A DNA stretch of 64,000 bases from Avedoeria sp964651245. Its GTDB lineage: Bacteria > Chloroflexota > Anaerolineae > Epilineales > Epilineaceae. Shown piece after piece: positions 46,901-57,634 of the stretch. How positions within the stretch are numbered: the stretch's first letter is position 1; every line of letters begins with the position of its first letter. The notes below the pieces were generated by a model. That model saw nothing but the letters and a program-made list of their open reading frames with translations, made no database searches and was not told the origin of the DNA. Location of the stretch: the NCBI GenBank assembly GCA_964651245.1, contig CAZYVI010000005.1, positions 1 to 64,000 on the forward strand, given 5' to 3'. A program made the position numbers and the translations under genes.

Positions 46901-46965
46901 GGCGAGCCGGTGAGGGCGAGGCAGATGAGGCGTTCGAGGCCGCGTTCGGTGGTGTCGGTGGTCAT
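43936..46965 (-). CDS. hsdR: type I restriction endonuclease subunit R
   Basis: The 1,009-residue protein has the N-terminal nuclease core (FINGLPVATFELKNSLT), the motor domains (HSAGSGKSNSIAW Walker A; IDEAHSSQGG DEAH box; SRLNRAHPKK) and the C-terminal assembly region. It translocates DNA and cleaves unmodified DNA with HsdM and HsdS. The ATG at 46965 (GAGGA 4-5 bp upstream) was chosen over the longer ORF that runs into darG. It is last in the operon, separated from hsdS by darTG. Confidence 0.95.
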   Translation of the reverse strand: MTTDTTERGLERLICLALTGSPCDPIPAGDGRATAVREDPSTYGGSGWLAGQATDYDREHCVDLAHLSAFLRGTQPDVAEALDLDADGPTRRKFLARLQGEVAKRGAIDVLRNGLKHGAHPIDLFYGTPSLGNTRATALHAANRFSVTRQLRYSRDETQLALDIALFINGLPVATFELKNSLTKQTVADAVQQYMRDREPREALFAFGRCVVHFAVDDHEVRFCTHLKGKDSWFLPFNRGWNDGAGNPPNPGGLKTDYLWKDILTPAGFTDILENYAQVVETKDDKTGRKRAIQIWPRYHQLAVVRALLADAALYSAGRRYLIQHSAGSGKSNSIAWLAHQLIGLKPAADPDGADVFDSIIVVTDRRILDQQIKDTIKQFAQVGATVGHAEQSGDLRRFIAEGKKIIITTVQKFPFILGEIADAREHRGRRFAIVIDEAHSSQGGRTSAAVSMALSIAGVEEDDETVEDRINRIIEAKRLLPNASYFAFTATPKNKTLEIFGAPDPLPDGRIRHLPFHSYTMKQAIQEGFILDVLQHYAPVASYYRLVKTIEADPEFDTKRAKKKLRRYVEGHEHAIRIKAEIMVDHFHEQVVALGKIGGQARAMVVTNGIERAIQYFHAFRDYLAERKSPYQAIVAFSGEHDFGGVKVTEATLNGFPSGKIADRIQEDPYRFLICADKFQTGYDEPLLHTMYVDKTLSGIKAVQTLSRLNRAHPKKHDVFVLDFMNDADTIEKAFADFYRTTILADETDPNKLHDLKATLDGHQVYAADQVVELVERYLNGADRDRLDPILDACVAVYLEALDEDAQVEFKGQAKAFLRTYGFLASILPYTNAEWERLSVFLTFLVPKLPAPVEPDLSKGILEAIDMDSYRAEKLAVMRIQLADADAEIAPVPTSGAGMRPEPELDRLSSIIQMFNDQFGTQFGDADRIARRVAEEIAPRVSEDPAFRNARANSDRQNARIEHDKALQRVIIGLMRDDTELFKQFSDNDAFRRWLTDTVFDLTYAAGV

Positions 46966-46981
46966 TCGGTCCTCGGCGGCA

Positions 46982-48025
46982 TCAGGCTGCTTCCAGCCAA
47001 CCTTCCTCGCGCAGTCGCTCGGTGGCGATGACGATCTGGGCACTCGTGAAGCGCTGCTTGTGCTCGCCCCACGACCGGACAGCGGATGCGATCGCCTCAT
47101 CACCGACCGCGTGCTCGCGGCAGGCAACCCAGTGGGCGGTGGCCAGTAGCTCGAGGCCGAACGGTGACTCGAAGCCGTCGATCAAGCGGGCGACGCGATC
47201 GAACCGCGCGCGGATATCGGCGTCGCCGGCGAGGAACGCCGCCGCATCGCGTACGGCGCCGGCAACGAGCGTGAGCTGCTTGTCCGGCGCATCGCCGCCG
47301 TCGGCGTAGCCCGACACGAGGTGGCCTTCGACGGTGCGCAGCACGTGGCGCAGGTTCTCCGCGTAGGGCCCGTGCGCGGCCTTGACGAACCGCAACCGCA
47401 GCGGCTGCCCGGCCACTTGGAGGAAGTACATGAGCTTGTGGACTTCGAGCAGGGTGATGGTGGTGTCCATGAGCCCGGCCAGGTAGCGATCCATCAGGCC
47501 CACGAGCGCGGCGCGGCCGGCCGTCATGGGCGGCACGTCGGTCGAGCGGTTCGCGCGGCGGTCGACAGGCGTCGCGGACGGCTCGAAGACCGTGATGTCG
47601 ACGTCCGGCAGCGTGGCCAGCGCCGCTTCGATCAGCGGCCGGACGGCCGCCCAGTCGAGGCCGCCCAGCCCGCTGCCCAGCGGCGGGAGCGCCACGGATC
47701 GGATGCGGCGCTCGGTAATCAGGCCGGCCAACGCCTCGAGTCCGTCGCGGATGTCCTCGAGGCGGCTCTTGCCGCGCCAGTGGCGCTTGGTCGGGAAGTT
47801 GATGATGTAGCGGGGGTTGGCCAAGCCGCCGGTCTCGTAGACGAACATCCGGCCGGGCTGCACGTCGCCGCGGCGGCACGCGGCGGCATAGGCCTTGAAG
47901 TTGGCCGGGAAGGCGTTCTTGAACTGCAGCGCAACGCCACGGCCCATCACGCCGACGCAATTGACGCTGTTGACCAGCGCCTCGGCGTCGACGGTGAGGA
48001 TGTCGCCCTGGGTGAACCGGATCAT
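46982..48025 (-). CDS. darG: DarG antitoxin: macrodomain DNA ADP-ribosyl glycohydrolase
   Basis: Residues 1-150 are a macrodomain (NSVNCVGVMGRGVALQFKNAFP; ALPPLGSGLGGLDW) that removes ADP-ribose from DNA. The C-terminal part (165-347) matches the second DarG domain that binds and blocks DarT. It follows darT with an ATGA overlap and precedes hsdR by 16 bp. All expected macrodomain loops are intact. Confidence 0.92.
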   Translation of the reverse strand: MIRFTQGDILTVDAEALVNSVNCVGVMGRGVALQFKNAFPANFKAYAAACRRGDVQPGRMFVYETGGLANPRYIINFPTKRHWRGKSRLEDIRDGLEALAGLITERRIRSVALPPLGSGLGGLDWAAVRPLIEAALATLPDVDITVFEPSATPVDRRANRSTDVPPMTAGRAALVGLMDRYLAGLMDTTITLLEVHKLMYFLQVAGQPLRLRFVKAAHGPYAENLRHVLRTVEGHLVSGYADGGDAPDKQLTLVAGAVRDAAAFLAGDADIRARFDRVARLIDGFESPFGLELLATAHWVACREHAVGDEAIASAVRSWGEHKQRFTSAQIVIATERLREEGWLEAA

Positions 48026-48699
48026 CGCGCGCCGCCTCCCGAGCCTGGATAGTACCAGCCGGGCTCGACGGTGACCATCGGCCGATGCTCCGCTCCGGAT
48101 AGTGCGTCATGCACCCGGGTGGCGATCGCGTTCGTGCGCACGCCGATGCGCTGGATGAGGTGCCACGGCACGAAGTCATGCACGAGGAACTCCGACTGCT
48201 TGGCTTCCTTGACGCTCGGGGCGCTCCAGTCGTTCGTGCCGACGGCGCGCCAATTCACCTCGCCCAGCTGGTCCAGGCGGTCGCGGAACTCCGCGTAGGC
48301 GGCGCCGGCGTTCGACAGGCTGAAGGCCCACGGCCGGCCGTGCCCATCGGCCCATCCCACGACGGCGCGCAGGTCGGCGACGAGATGGACGATGGGTTCC
48401 TGGCCACCGCGGTATGTCAACTCAGGGTGGTTGGCCTGGCGGATCATGTACAACATGACCGACCGCGGGCAGAAGTAGAACGGGACGTAGTCGCCCACCT
48501 GGGTGCCAGGATGGCACGTGACCCTGCAGCGCTCGATCCGTCGGCGCTTTATCTTCGTCATCCCGATGGCCACCTCCGGCCCGCCGCGCGCCAGAACGGC
48601 TGCGTCCGACAGCAACCGGCCGTCGCGGAGCATGCCGGGCAGGTTGTCGACGTGGGTGATGTGGTAGACGAGGATCGGGTCGGGCGGCGGCACGGTCAT
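48022..48699 (-). CDS. darT: DarT DNA ADP-ribosyltransferase toxin
   Basis: The 225-residue protein has the DarT pattern: HITHVDNLPGMLRDGRL near the N-terminus, the VGDYVPFYFCPRSVMLYMI block (69-87) and the catalytic Glu170 in AKQSEFLVHDF. DarT attaches ADP-ribose from NAD+ to thymidine or guanosine in single-stranded DNA, blocking replication; it is known as a phage-defence toxin. It starts 45 bp after hsdS, within the restriction operon. Confidence 0.93.
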   Translation of the reverse strand: MTVPPPDPILVYHITHVDNLPGMLRDGRLLSDAAVLARGGPEVAIGMTKIKRRRIERCRVTCHPGTQVGDYVPFYFCPRSVMLYMIRQANHPELTYRGGQEPIVHLVADLRAVVGWADGHGRPWAFSLSNAGAAYAEFRDRLDQLGEVNWRAVGTNDWSAPSVKEAKQSEFLVHDFVPWHLIQRIGVRTNAIATRVHDALSGAEHRPMVTVEPGWYYPGSGGGAR

Positions 48700-48744
48700 G
48701 CGCGCCGACCGCCCCAGGACCGCATCGGGCGCCCGGGTGGGCGA

Positions 48745-50214
48745 TCACCCCAAGTCATCACCGTCCCCGTCTCGGTCGGCGCCCTCGGCGTCGCTCCCTT
48801 CCTCACCGTCACCCTCAGCCTCGCTATCGATCTTATCGAACGGCTCGGCATCCTCAACCTCCTCCGGCAACCGCGCCGCCGCCTCGCGAACGTCCAGCTT
48901 GCCGGTGACGACATCGGCGATGAGGCGGGTGCGGTATTCGCGGAGTAGCGCGATCTCATGGCGAGATCTCTCGGTTGCAGACCCGATTGTTGCTGTCGCG
49001 TCCTTGAGAAACTGAATGATACCGCCCTGTTCAGCAACGGGCGGCAGCGGTACGAGTAGGTCAGAGTACTTGTCCGCACCTATGTTCTGAATCGTTGCTA
49101 TGATGAAAGTCGAGTCTTTCCATCGCGAAAAACCCGAGCTCTGGGTGAAAGCAAATAGGAACTCGGGCTCTATCAATGTGCGCTTGGGGCGGGCGCGAAT
49201 CAGGTAGCCAGCATGACATGCGGCTTCAGCTTCGGCTGTTACGAGAAACGCCTTGCCCACAGTGGCGCCGCTTCGTGCCAGCAGAACGTCGCCGGATTGA
49301 ACGAGATAATCCTTCGCGACGTCCGGCGGGAGGGACCGAAACGTATCACTGCGAAGGGTGCCATCGAGCCGAAAGTCCGTGATGCGCAAGTAGCGAGGCC
49401 ATGCAGGATTGTCATGTTCTGCCGCTGCATTCGCCCCGTACGTCAGCCGACCCTCGATGAGGTACCGCAGCCGTACCACCTCCCAATGCTCCGGCACATC
49501 CCCCAACCACTCCACCCCCGACGGCTTCATCCGCACGTTGGGGTCGAGCCCGCGGGTGACGGCGCGGTGGATGATGGCCTGCTTCTGCTCCTCCAACAGG
49601 GCGATCAGCTTCTGCTTGGCGCGGATGTAGCGGTGGATGCGACGGGTGGCGTGGGTGAGGAAGCGGGCGATGGCGGACTGTTCGGGGAGGGGGGGGAGGG
49701 GAAGCAGCAACCGTTTCAGCTGGCTTCCGTAAATGTGCACGACGGTAAAGCCACGTCCCATGCACGCCTTCTGGTTTCGTGACGCCGGAGAATCAGCCAC
49801 GTACCCCAGATAGCGTGGCACGGCGGGAATTTCAGGACGGAGCACGAGAACATCACCGCCACATCGCGCCTCCCCATCGATCAGATTGACAGCTGATCTT
49901 CCGATGTCTTCCATCGTCTCGCCGCTCGCGGCGAACAGTACGTCGCCGTAACGAATCGGCGTGTAGTCGCCGGCCCGCTCCTCCGACACGCATGCCTTCG
50001 AATTCGTGATGAAGTACTCATGCCTCGTATAGAGATCGCCATAGCGAACACACGCGACCCCAGCGGAGACCTCATCGCCCTTGTTTCCACCGTTTCCTTT
50101 GAAGAGCTGGCCGATTCTTCCGATGGGTTGAACCTCCCAATGCTCCGGCACCTCGCCCAGCCACGGCACGCCGGAGTCCTTCATCGCGGGATAGGGCTTG
50201 AGGCCGTCGATCAT
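48745..50214 (-). CDS. hsdS: type I restriction specificity subunit S
   Basis: The 489-residue protein has two target-recognition domains, each introduced by a SGVxWLGxVPEHWEV motif (residues about 14-27 and 233-246) and followed by helical spacers (LPPLPEQSAIARFL...; LPPVAEQGGIIQFL...). It determines the DNA sequence recognised by HsdMR. The last 30 residues are strongly acidic. The recognition-domain stretches are visibly less GC-rich than the conserved spacer, suggesting exchange. It overlaps the preceding DUF262 gene by ATGA. Confidence 0.95.
   Translation of the reverse strand: MIDGLKPYPAMKDSGVPWLGEVPEHWEVQPIGRIGQLFKGNGGNKGDEVSAGVACVRYGDLYTRHEYFITNSKACVSEERAGDYTPIRYGDVLFAASGETMEDIGRSAVNLIDGEARCGGDVLVLRPEIPAVPRYLGYVADSPASRNQKACMGRGFTVVHIYGSQLKRLLLPLPPLPEQSAIARFLTHATRRIHRYIRAKQKLIALLEEQKQAIIHRAVTRGLDPNVRMKPSGVEWLGDVPEHWEVVRLRYLIEGRLTYGANAAAEHDNPAWPRYLRITDFRLDGTLRSDTFRSLPPDVAKDYLVQSGDVLLARSGATVGKAFLVTAEAEAACHAGYLIRARPKRTLIEPEFLFAFTQSSGFSRWKDSTFIIATIQNIGADKYSDLLVPLPPVAEQGGIIQFLKDATATIGSATERSRHEIALLREYRTRLIADVVTGKLDVREAAARLPEEVEDAEPFDKIDSEAEGDGEEGSDAEGADRDGDGDDLG
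49478..49497. repeat. copy 1 of a 20-bp direct repeat in hsdS
   Basis: The 20 bases here are identical to 50132-50151 and encode the PEHWEV segment at the start of the second recognition domain. Flanking bases on the CAT side are also similar. Confidence 0.85.
50132..50151. repeat. copy 2 of a 20-bp direct repeat in hsdS
   Basis: This repeat precedes the first recognition domain. Same-orientation copies 654 bp apart could recombine to delete or swap one domain. Confidence 0.85.
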
Positions 50215-52435
50215 CGCCGGTCCACCTGCTCGAACCAGAGGATGGCCGCCTCTCCCTCCTTGCGCGTGATCTCGTCCACGCTGCGGCTGTGGCGGATGCC
50301 GTTGCGCAGCTCCGCGAGCTGACCAAAGCGCACAACCAGGGTCTCCTTATTACCGAAGCGAACTTCGAAGCGCGGCCACAACACCTTGCTGGTAATGGTG
50401 CCTTCGAGCTCGCGCAGGTCGGCATATTCAAGCTTGCCGGCGAGCGACTCGTAGCGCGAGCTATCGTGCGCCGCGTTCTTCTTCGCTGCTGCCTGGAGGC
50501 GTTCGTCGATCTTCTGCAGAACATGGGGTGGAAGCTGGGCGGGGTCGCCGCCTAGCGCCTCGTCGACGCAGCGGCGCAGGGCCAGTTCGACTCCCTCGAT
50601 TTTCGTGTCCAGCTCGCGGAGCTGGGGTGGGAGGTCCAGCCGCTCCTTCACAAGGAGATCCTCGATCGCGTCTTGGAGCGTGCGCTGGCGCTCGGCGAGA
50701 AAAGCCTCGAGATCGTCCTTTGTGAAGGGGTCGCGAAGCAGGATGGCGAAGGCGGCCGGAGAGACGAAGTGTGACTCGAGGGTGGAGCGGACGTTGGCCT
50801 CACCGCTCGCCGCGATCAGTTCGGGCAAGTACTCGTTCGGCAGGCGATCCCCAATGACGTTGCGGTTGGTCTCCGCGGTGAGCGGGGTGCGGTTCAGGAT
50901 GGTGTCGATTGCGTTACCGAGACCGTTCTCCTTTCCCCAACTTTTCGGGACAATGTGATGGTCGTCAAGATCGCCGTACTGTGGAACGTTGCCGGTCATC
51001 CAGTCGCGCGCGCCGCGCAGCACCAGGAGGTTGAAGATGCCGTTGTAGACCGAGGTACCTCGCTTGATCTCCCTACGCAGGTCCAGGGTCTTGAAGCGGG
51101 TCCGAAACTCGGCGATCAGGCCTGGCTCCGCGGCATCGTCGTCGAACCAGGCTTTCACATCGAGGTAGTCGCGCGCGCTGGTGGATTCCACCGAACCGGA
51201 GTAGCGAATGGTGAAGACGCTGGCCCAGTACCAGTGACGCAACTTGCGCTGGGCATCGAGCTGGCGCGGGGCGGGGAGTGCTCGGAGGGCCGTCTGGAGC
51301 GCCGCGAAGGCCGGGAGAATGGAGACGTAGGGCAGGTACTGCGACGAAATGGCACCGAACTCTTGAGGGTGGCGCAGCAGCTTGATCGCACTCTCGACCG
51401 CGTTGACTGCCTCGTTCCAGCGCTGCTCGAATTCCGCTGTGTCGGAGACGAGTATCTCCCTGCGCAGGGAGCCGTCCGATTCGCGGACCTTCTTTTCCTG
51501 GCCGGGGAGCAGGTAGTAGAGATACTTGGGAGAACAATAGGCTTGACGAAGTATCGACATCACCTGCAGCAGGTAGACGTTCATCCGCTCGGTGTCGACG
51601 AACTCGAGCCGCTGCGCGGCTTCACGCCAAAGATGCTTGAGTTGGAGCCCTTTCGGCTTCAGAAGCGCGTTGACGAGATCGAAAACGTCGAGACGGATCC
51701 CGCGGCTGTTGATCTGGGTGAAGATGTCGCAGACCTTGTCGATCTCGAGATTGCGGTCGAGCTCGATGTAGGCGATCTGGAACTGCTGCGTGATGCCCTC
51801 GAGGTGCTTGTCGAAGAGGCGCGCATTGTCGGCATGCCGTTGGGCCGTCACGGCAGCCGCTTCGTCCGCGGCGGCCCGTGCCTCATCCCGCTTCTTGCTC
51901 CAGTAGTCCTCGTAACCCTGTGACCAGCGCACGATGGCGCGGTCGCCCCTGCCCACAACAGCGAGCGGGAACCTGTGCTTCTCATACTGCTCGGCGGCGT
52001 TCTCCAGCGTCTTCTCGCCGGCCCTTGTCCAGTCGTAGTCGAAGGCCGCATCGTACGCCTCTTCCATGAAGCGGTCGACCCGTATGAAGTACAGGAAGCG
52101 ATTGGCGCGACTGGGAGCTGGCACATCTGGCGCCATGAAGGCGTAGTACATGGCGGTAAGGCGTTGCTGACCGTCCAGAACGATGTACTCTGGATCGCTA
52201 GCACCCTGGAAGCCGTAGATCGCTTCGCAGGCGAGGGATTCGAAGTTCTCCCTCTTGCCCTTCCACAGCAGGAGGCTGCCGATGAAGTAGTCGAGGAAGA
52301 TCGAGCGCATCAGCTCGCTGATGTCCCACGGCTTCCACTCGAACTCCCGCTGAAAGTCGGGGATCACGAATCGTCCCTCGCGAAGTCGGTTCACGAGGAC
52401 CGTCAGACTCACATGATCTGGTTTCTGTGCTTCCT

Positions 52436-52439
<4 letters not shown>
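50211..52439 (-). CDS. DUF262-HNH (GmrSD-like) protein with C-terminal HEPN-like motif
   Basis: The 742-residue protein has an N-terminal DUF262 domain with IPDFQREFEW and the nucleotide-binding DGQQR (89-93), a DUF1524-type HNH nuclease (DDHHIVPKSW at 492-501, then Asn-rich NRTPLTAETNRNVIGD) and a C-terminal extension ending ELRNGIRHSR, where Arg712 and His717 fit the R-x4-H motif of HEPN RNases. GmrSD-type proteins act as modification-dependent restriction enzymes. Here the gene sits between hsdM and hsdS, overlapping both by ATGA. Base composition is lower in GC than most of the window, suggesting transfer. Confidence 0.82.
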
Positions 52440-54450
<2,011 letters not shown>

Positions 54451-54454
<4 letters not shown>

Positions 54455-55161
54455 TGCGCGGTCGGCCCTACCGGCACCTCGCGGAACGAGACGTCGTAGA
54501 CGTGCCACGTGACGTGCTTGGCCTGTGAGGGCTCGATGATGGAGGGCAACAGCCCCGCCTCACCCCCCTCGATGATCATGCCCTTCACTTCGCGGCCGTT
54601 GTTGAGCCGGCGCAGCTCGTCCATGTACTCGATGAGCTGCGTCGCCACGCCCCGATCTTTCTCCCGGCTGAGCTCGATCGCCACCAGGGCACCCTTACCG
54701 GACCGCGTTCGCTCCTCGCAGAGAATGTCGACCCGCTTACCGCTCGGTAGCCCTACCTCTGTACCGCGATTCCGCCCCGTTGGCACGAGCTTCAGGTCCC
54801 GGAAGATACCGACGCGTTCCTGGATGCCGAGCTTGACGAACTCGCACAGCGCTTTCTCGCTGGGAAAGAAGGCATGGTGCTCGGCTAGCGGCTGGGTCGA
54901 GAAGCGGACCCAATCGTCGGGACGCAGTCCCGGGGCACCGAGGCCCGGCAACGTGTACAGCCCGGCGCGCTCAACTTCCCCAGTCAGACGATCGAGAAGT
55001 GCCTGGCTGGCTTTCTTGTAGCCGCACTCTTCCGTGATCGTCCGCACCTTCCGCCGCTCAACGGGTCTATCCACGCCCTTTGCACTAGACCGCCTCAGTT
55101 CATCGGCAATGTGCTGCACGAAGGCGCTCACCTTGTCGGCACGGACAGAAGCTGCGGCCAC
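54451..55161 (-). CDS. putative PD-(D/E)xK-like protein heading the restriction operon
   Basis: The 236-residue protein has a helical N-terminal part (ITEECGYKKASQALLDRL), then a segment resembling NucS/RecB-type nucleases: KRVDILCEE (Asp145), GALVAIELSREKDRG (Glu163) and ATQLIEYMDELR. The third catalytic position, Lys in E-x-K, is Ser165, with Lys168 close by, so activity is uncertain. It starts with GTG after a strong AGGAGG and overlaps hsdM. It could be a nuclease, a DNA-binding cofactor or a regulator of the operon. Confidence 0.6.
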
Positions 55162-55169
55162 GATGTCAA

Positions 55170-55175
55170 CCTCCT
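55170..55175 (-). promoter_or_regulatory. strong ribosome-binding site at the head of the defence operon
   Basis: A full AGGAGG lies 8 bp before the GTG at 55161 and fixes that start. No convincing promoter hexamers were identified in 55176-55332. Confidence 0.7.
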
Positions 55176-55332
55176 GCGCTCTGAGCGGACTGTATTGGCC
55201 GGATTGACCAGGCGACGGTGGCCGGATGATAGACGCGACCCGCCCACCGTCAACGGACCATGTGCCTGGTTCGCGGTCCGACCGTCCCCGTCAATGAGCA
55301 CCGAGTCCGCCGCCAGATCCGGCCCCGCCGCC

Positions 55333-56403
55333 TCACCCCATCCCCTCCCGCACCAACCCCACCACCCTCGTCCCGTACAGCTCGATCGACCGCAGCATCG
55401 CCTCGTGCGGCAGCGTGCCGGCGCTGTACTTGAGGTCGAAGCGGGCCAGGCCCAGGGCTTTGGCGGTGCGGACGATCTTGGCGGCCACGGTCTCGGGCGA
55501 GCCGACGTAGAGGGCGCCCCGCGGGCCGGCCATCTGGTCGAAGGCGGGGCGGGTCAGCGGCGGCCAGCCGCGCTCGCGGCCGATCCGGGTGTACATCGCC
55601 GCGAAGTGCGGGAACAGCTCGTCGCGGGCCGCGTCGTCGGTCTCGCCGACGTGGCCGGGCGAGTGGGCGCCGATGGGCAGCGGGTCGCGGCCGAGCTGGG
55701 CCAGGGCGTCACGGTAGTAGTCGGCGTAGGGGACGAACGACAGCGGGTCGCCGCCGATGATCGCCAGCATGAGCGGCATGCCGTACCTGGCCGCCCGCAT
55801 CACCGACGCCGGCGTCCCGCCGACGCCCATCCACACCGGCAGCCGGCCCGACTCCGTGGGCGGGTAGACACGCTGGTCGGTGAGGGGGGCGCGGGTGGTG
55901 CCGCGCCACGTCACCGGCCCTTCGTCGAGCAGCCGGGCGAACAGCGCCAGCCGATCCTCGAACAGCTCCTCGTAGCGCTCCAGCTCGAACCCGAACAGCG
56001 GGAACGACTCGGTGAACGACCCGCGCCCGACGATGACCTCCGCCCGCCCGCCGGACAGCCCGTCGAGCGTGCTGAAGCGCTGGAAGACGCGCACCGGATC
56101 GTCCGAGCTGAGCACCGTGACGGCCGACCCCAGCCGGATCCGCTCGGTCCGGCCGGCGATCGCCGCCAGCACCACCTCGGGCGCCGAGATGGCGAAGTCG
56201 GCCCGGTGGTGCTCGCCGACGCCGAAGCAGTGCAGCCCGAGGCGATCGGCCAGCTCGGCCTCGGCCAGGACGTTGCGCAGGACGGCGGCGTGAGGGAGCG
56301 GGGCGCCGTCGGGGGCGAGGGTGACGTCGCCGAACGTGTCGAGGCCGAGCTCGAGGGGGGTGGGGGTCGGGGTGGGGGTGGGGGCGAGGTCGGCGTCTGG
56401 CAT
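55333..56403 (-). CDS. LLM-class flavin-dependent oxidoreductase
   Basis: The 356-residue protein is a luciferase-like TIM-barrel monooxygenase: LGLDTFGD, FGVGEHH, TERIRLGSAVTVLSSDDPVRVFQRFSTLDGLSGGRAEVIVGRGSF and the C-terminal GSPETVAAKI. It binds FMN or F420; the substrate is unknown. A short Pro-Thr repeat at the N-terminus reflects a G-rich DNA tract. A CCGGAG ribosome-binding site precedes the ATG. Confidence 0.9.
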   Translation of the reverse strand: MPDADLAPTPTPTPTPLELGLDTFGDVTLAPDGAPLPHAAVLRNVLAEAELADRLGLHCFGVGEHHRADFAISAPEVVLAAIAGRTERIRLGSAVTVLSSDDPVRVFQRFSTLDGLSGGRAEVIVGRGSFTESFPLFGFELERYEELFEDRLALFARLLDEGPVTWRGTTRAPLTDQRVYPPTESGRLPVWMGVGGTPASVMRAARYGMPLMLAIIGGDPLSFVPYADYYRDALAQLGRDPLPIGAHSPGHVGETDDAARDELFPHFAAMYTRIGRERGWPPLTRPAFDQMAGPRGALYVGSPETVAAKIVRTAKALGLARFDLKYSAGTLPHEAMLRSIELYGTRVVGLVREGMG

Positions 56404-56467
56404 CGTGTTCTCCGGCTGGCGTGCGGCCGGACATCGTACACGATTGGCGGGCGGCGATCGCCGCCCC

Positions 56468-56632
56468 TTGCGCGGCTACGACGCCGTGCACCTGGCCGCG
56501 GCGCTCGACCTCGACCGCCACCTGCGGCACGCCGGGCTGCCGGCCGTGACCTTCGTGGCCGCCGACGCCGCGTTGTGCCGGGCGGCCGCGGCCGAGGGGC
56601 TGACCGTGGTCGATGCGGCGGCGGTCCGCTAG
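56468..56632 (+). pseudogene. C-terminal remnant of a PIN-domain toxin
   Basis: The frame reads LRGYDAVHLAAALDLDRHL followed by VTFVAADAALCRAAAAEGL and ends at 56632. This matches only the last third of a VapC-type PIN domain (the D-A-x-H-L and V-x-x-D regions). No N-terminal half with the D-T/S motif exists upstream, where the divergent LLM gene begins. It is a truncated toxin relic. Confidence 0.75.
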
Positions 56633-56922
56633 CCCCGGGCCTCCCGCCCTTCTCGCCCGTCGCGACCTTCGCGACCCTCCCGCCACGCCCGATACGCCGC
56701 CCGCATGCACGTCCCGCATGGCCGGTAGCCCGCCGCGATGGCGGTGGCCTCGTCGGCGAAGAACACGCGGTAGGCGGCGTAGCCGGCAGGGAGAGCGCGG
56801 AGGGCCGAGGGGCAGTCGAGGCGGCCGTAGATATTCGCGCGGCGGTTGCCGCCGAGGGTGCCGGGGGTGGGGCTGGGGTAGGGGCGGTTGTCGGGGCCGG
56901 TCAAGGTGTATGGCTTGCTCAT
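56629..56922 (-). CDS. stand-alone Ada-type zinc-binding domain protein
   Basis: The 97-residue protein resembles the N-terminal zinc domain of Ada: GRLDCPSAL, YRVFFADEATAIAAGYRPCGTCMRAAY. Ada repairs methylphosphotriesters through a Cys in the four-Cys site; here one of the four Cys is missing from the first pair, while CGTC is intact. No methyltransferase or AraC domain follows. The tail is Arg/Glu/Gly-rich. Such short proteins are common but poorly understood. Confidence 0.7.
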   Translation of the reverse strand: MSKPYTLTGPDNRPYPSPTPGTLGGNRRANIYGRLDCPSALRALPAGYAAYRVFFADEATAIAAGYRPCGTCMRAAYRAWREGREGRDGREGREARG

Positions 56923-56972
56923 GGCGGCCATCGGCGTTCGCGGCGCTGCGAACGGTGCCGTTCGACGTCGTA

Positions 56973-57359
56973 TCACGCCAACACCGCATCCGTCCGCCGA
57001 AAGTCATCGCCCACGCAGAGCAGCGGTAGCCCGGCCAGCCGTGCCACGGCCATGCTCAGGCAGTCACCGTAGTTGAGTCCCGCCGGGTGATGGCCCTTGC
57101 CGTACGTGTTGTAGATCGCCACCGCCTCCTGTGCATGGCGGCCATCGAACGGGACGATGACGACACCGAATGCTTCGAGGAAGTGATGGAGCAGCGGCAC
57201 GGCCGTCTCGCCGGCCCTGGCCGTCAACACGATCCCCGCTTCCGCCAGCGTCGGCGCACCGACGGCGCGCTCCGTGGCACCCCAGAGGCGTTCCAGCAGC
57301 GCACCGGCACCGGACTCGCGGAACACGATCGCGATGATCGCCGAGGTGTCGAGGATCAC
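56973..57359 (-). CDS. vapC: PIN-domain toxin VapC
   Basis: The 128-residue protein is a complete VapC: MILDTSAIIAIVFRE (Asp4), the Glu of LAEAGIVLTAR, GLNYGDCLSMAVARL (Asp) and CVGDDF. It is expected to cleave tRNA or rRNA when freed from VapB. It starts in an ATGA overlap with vapB. Confidence 0.93.
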   Translation of the reverse strand: MILDTSAIIAIVFRESGAGALLERLWGATERAVGAPTLAEAGIVLTARAGETAVPLLHHFLEAFGVVIVPFDGRHAQEAVAIYNTYGKGHHPAGLNYGDCLSMAVARLAGLPLLCVGDDFRRTDAVLA

Positions 57360-57634
57360 ACGCCCTCCGGACCGTAGCCGAGAATGGCATCCTCTTCCTC
57401 GCGGCTCAGGCGCCGACCGAGTTCGGCGGCGGGGATGGCCGGCCAGATCTCACGTTCCATGATCCGCATCACCCTCGTCCAACCCGCGCCGTCGCCGGGC
57501 GCGCCGCTCAGCGTCAGTCGGGCCTTGCGCTCCTCGAGCGCGCGCCGAACGGCCTCGACCTTGGTCTCGCCGGTCATTGCCGCGACCTCAGCCACGAGGC
57601 GCTCGACGCGGTCGTTCTTGATGTTCAATGCCAT
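57356..57634 (-). CDS. vapB: VapB-type antitoxin
   Basis: The 92-residue protein has a PSK/Rv0623-like N-terminus (ALNIKNDRVERLVAEVAAMTGETKVEAVRRALEERK), a ribbon-helix-helix DNA-binding pattern, and a C-terminal region that would wrap the toxin. GCGGAGG precedes the ATG. A promoter is visible directly upstream. Confidence 0.92.
   Translation of the reverse strand: MALNIKNDRVERLVAEVAAMTGETKVEAVRRALEERKARLTLSGAPGDGAGWTRVMRIMEREIWPAIPAAELGRRLSREEEDAILGYGPEGV

Noticed and set aside
55333..56403. LLM flavoprotein as part of the defence operon
   Set aside because: It lies beyond the operon's strong start signal at 55161, with 171 bp between, and has no defence link.
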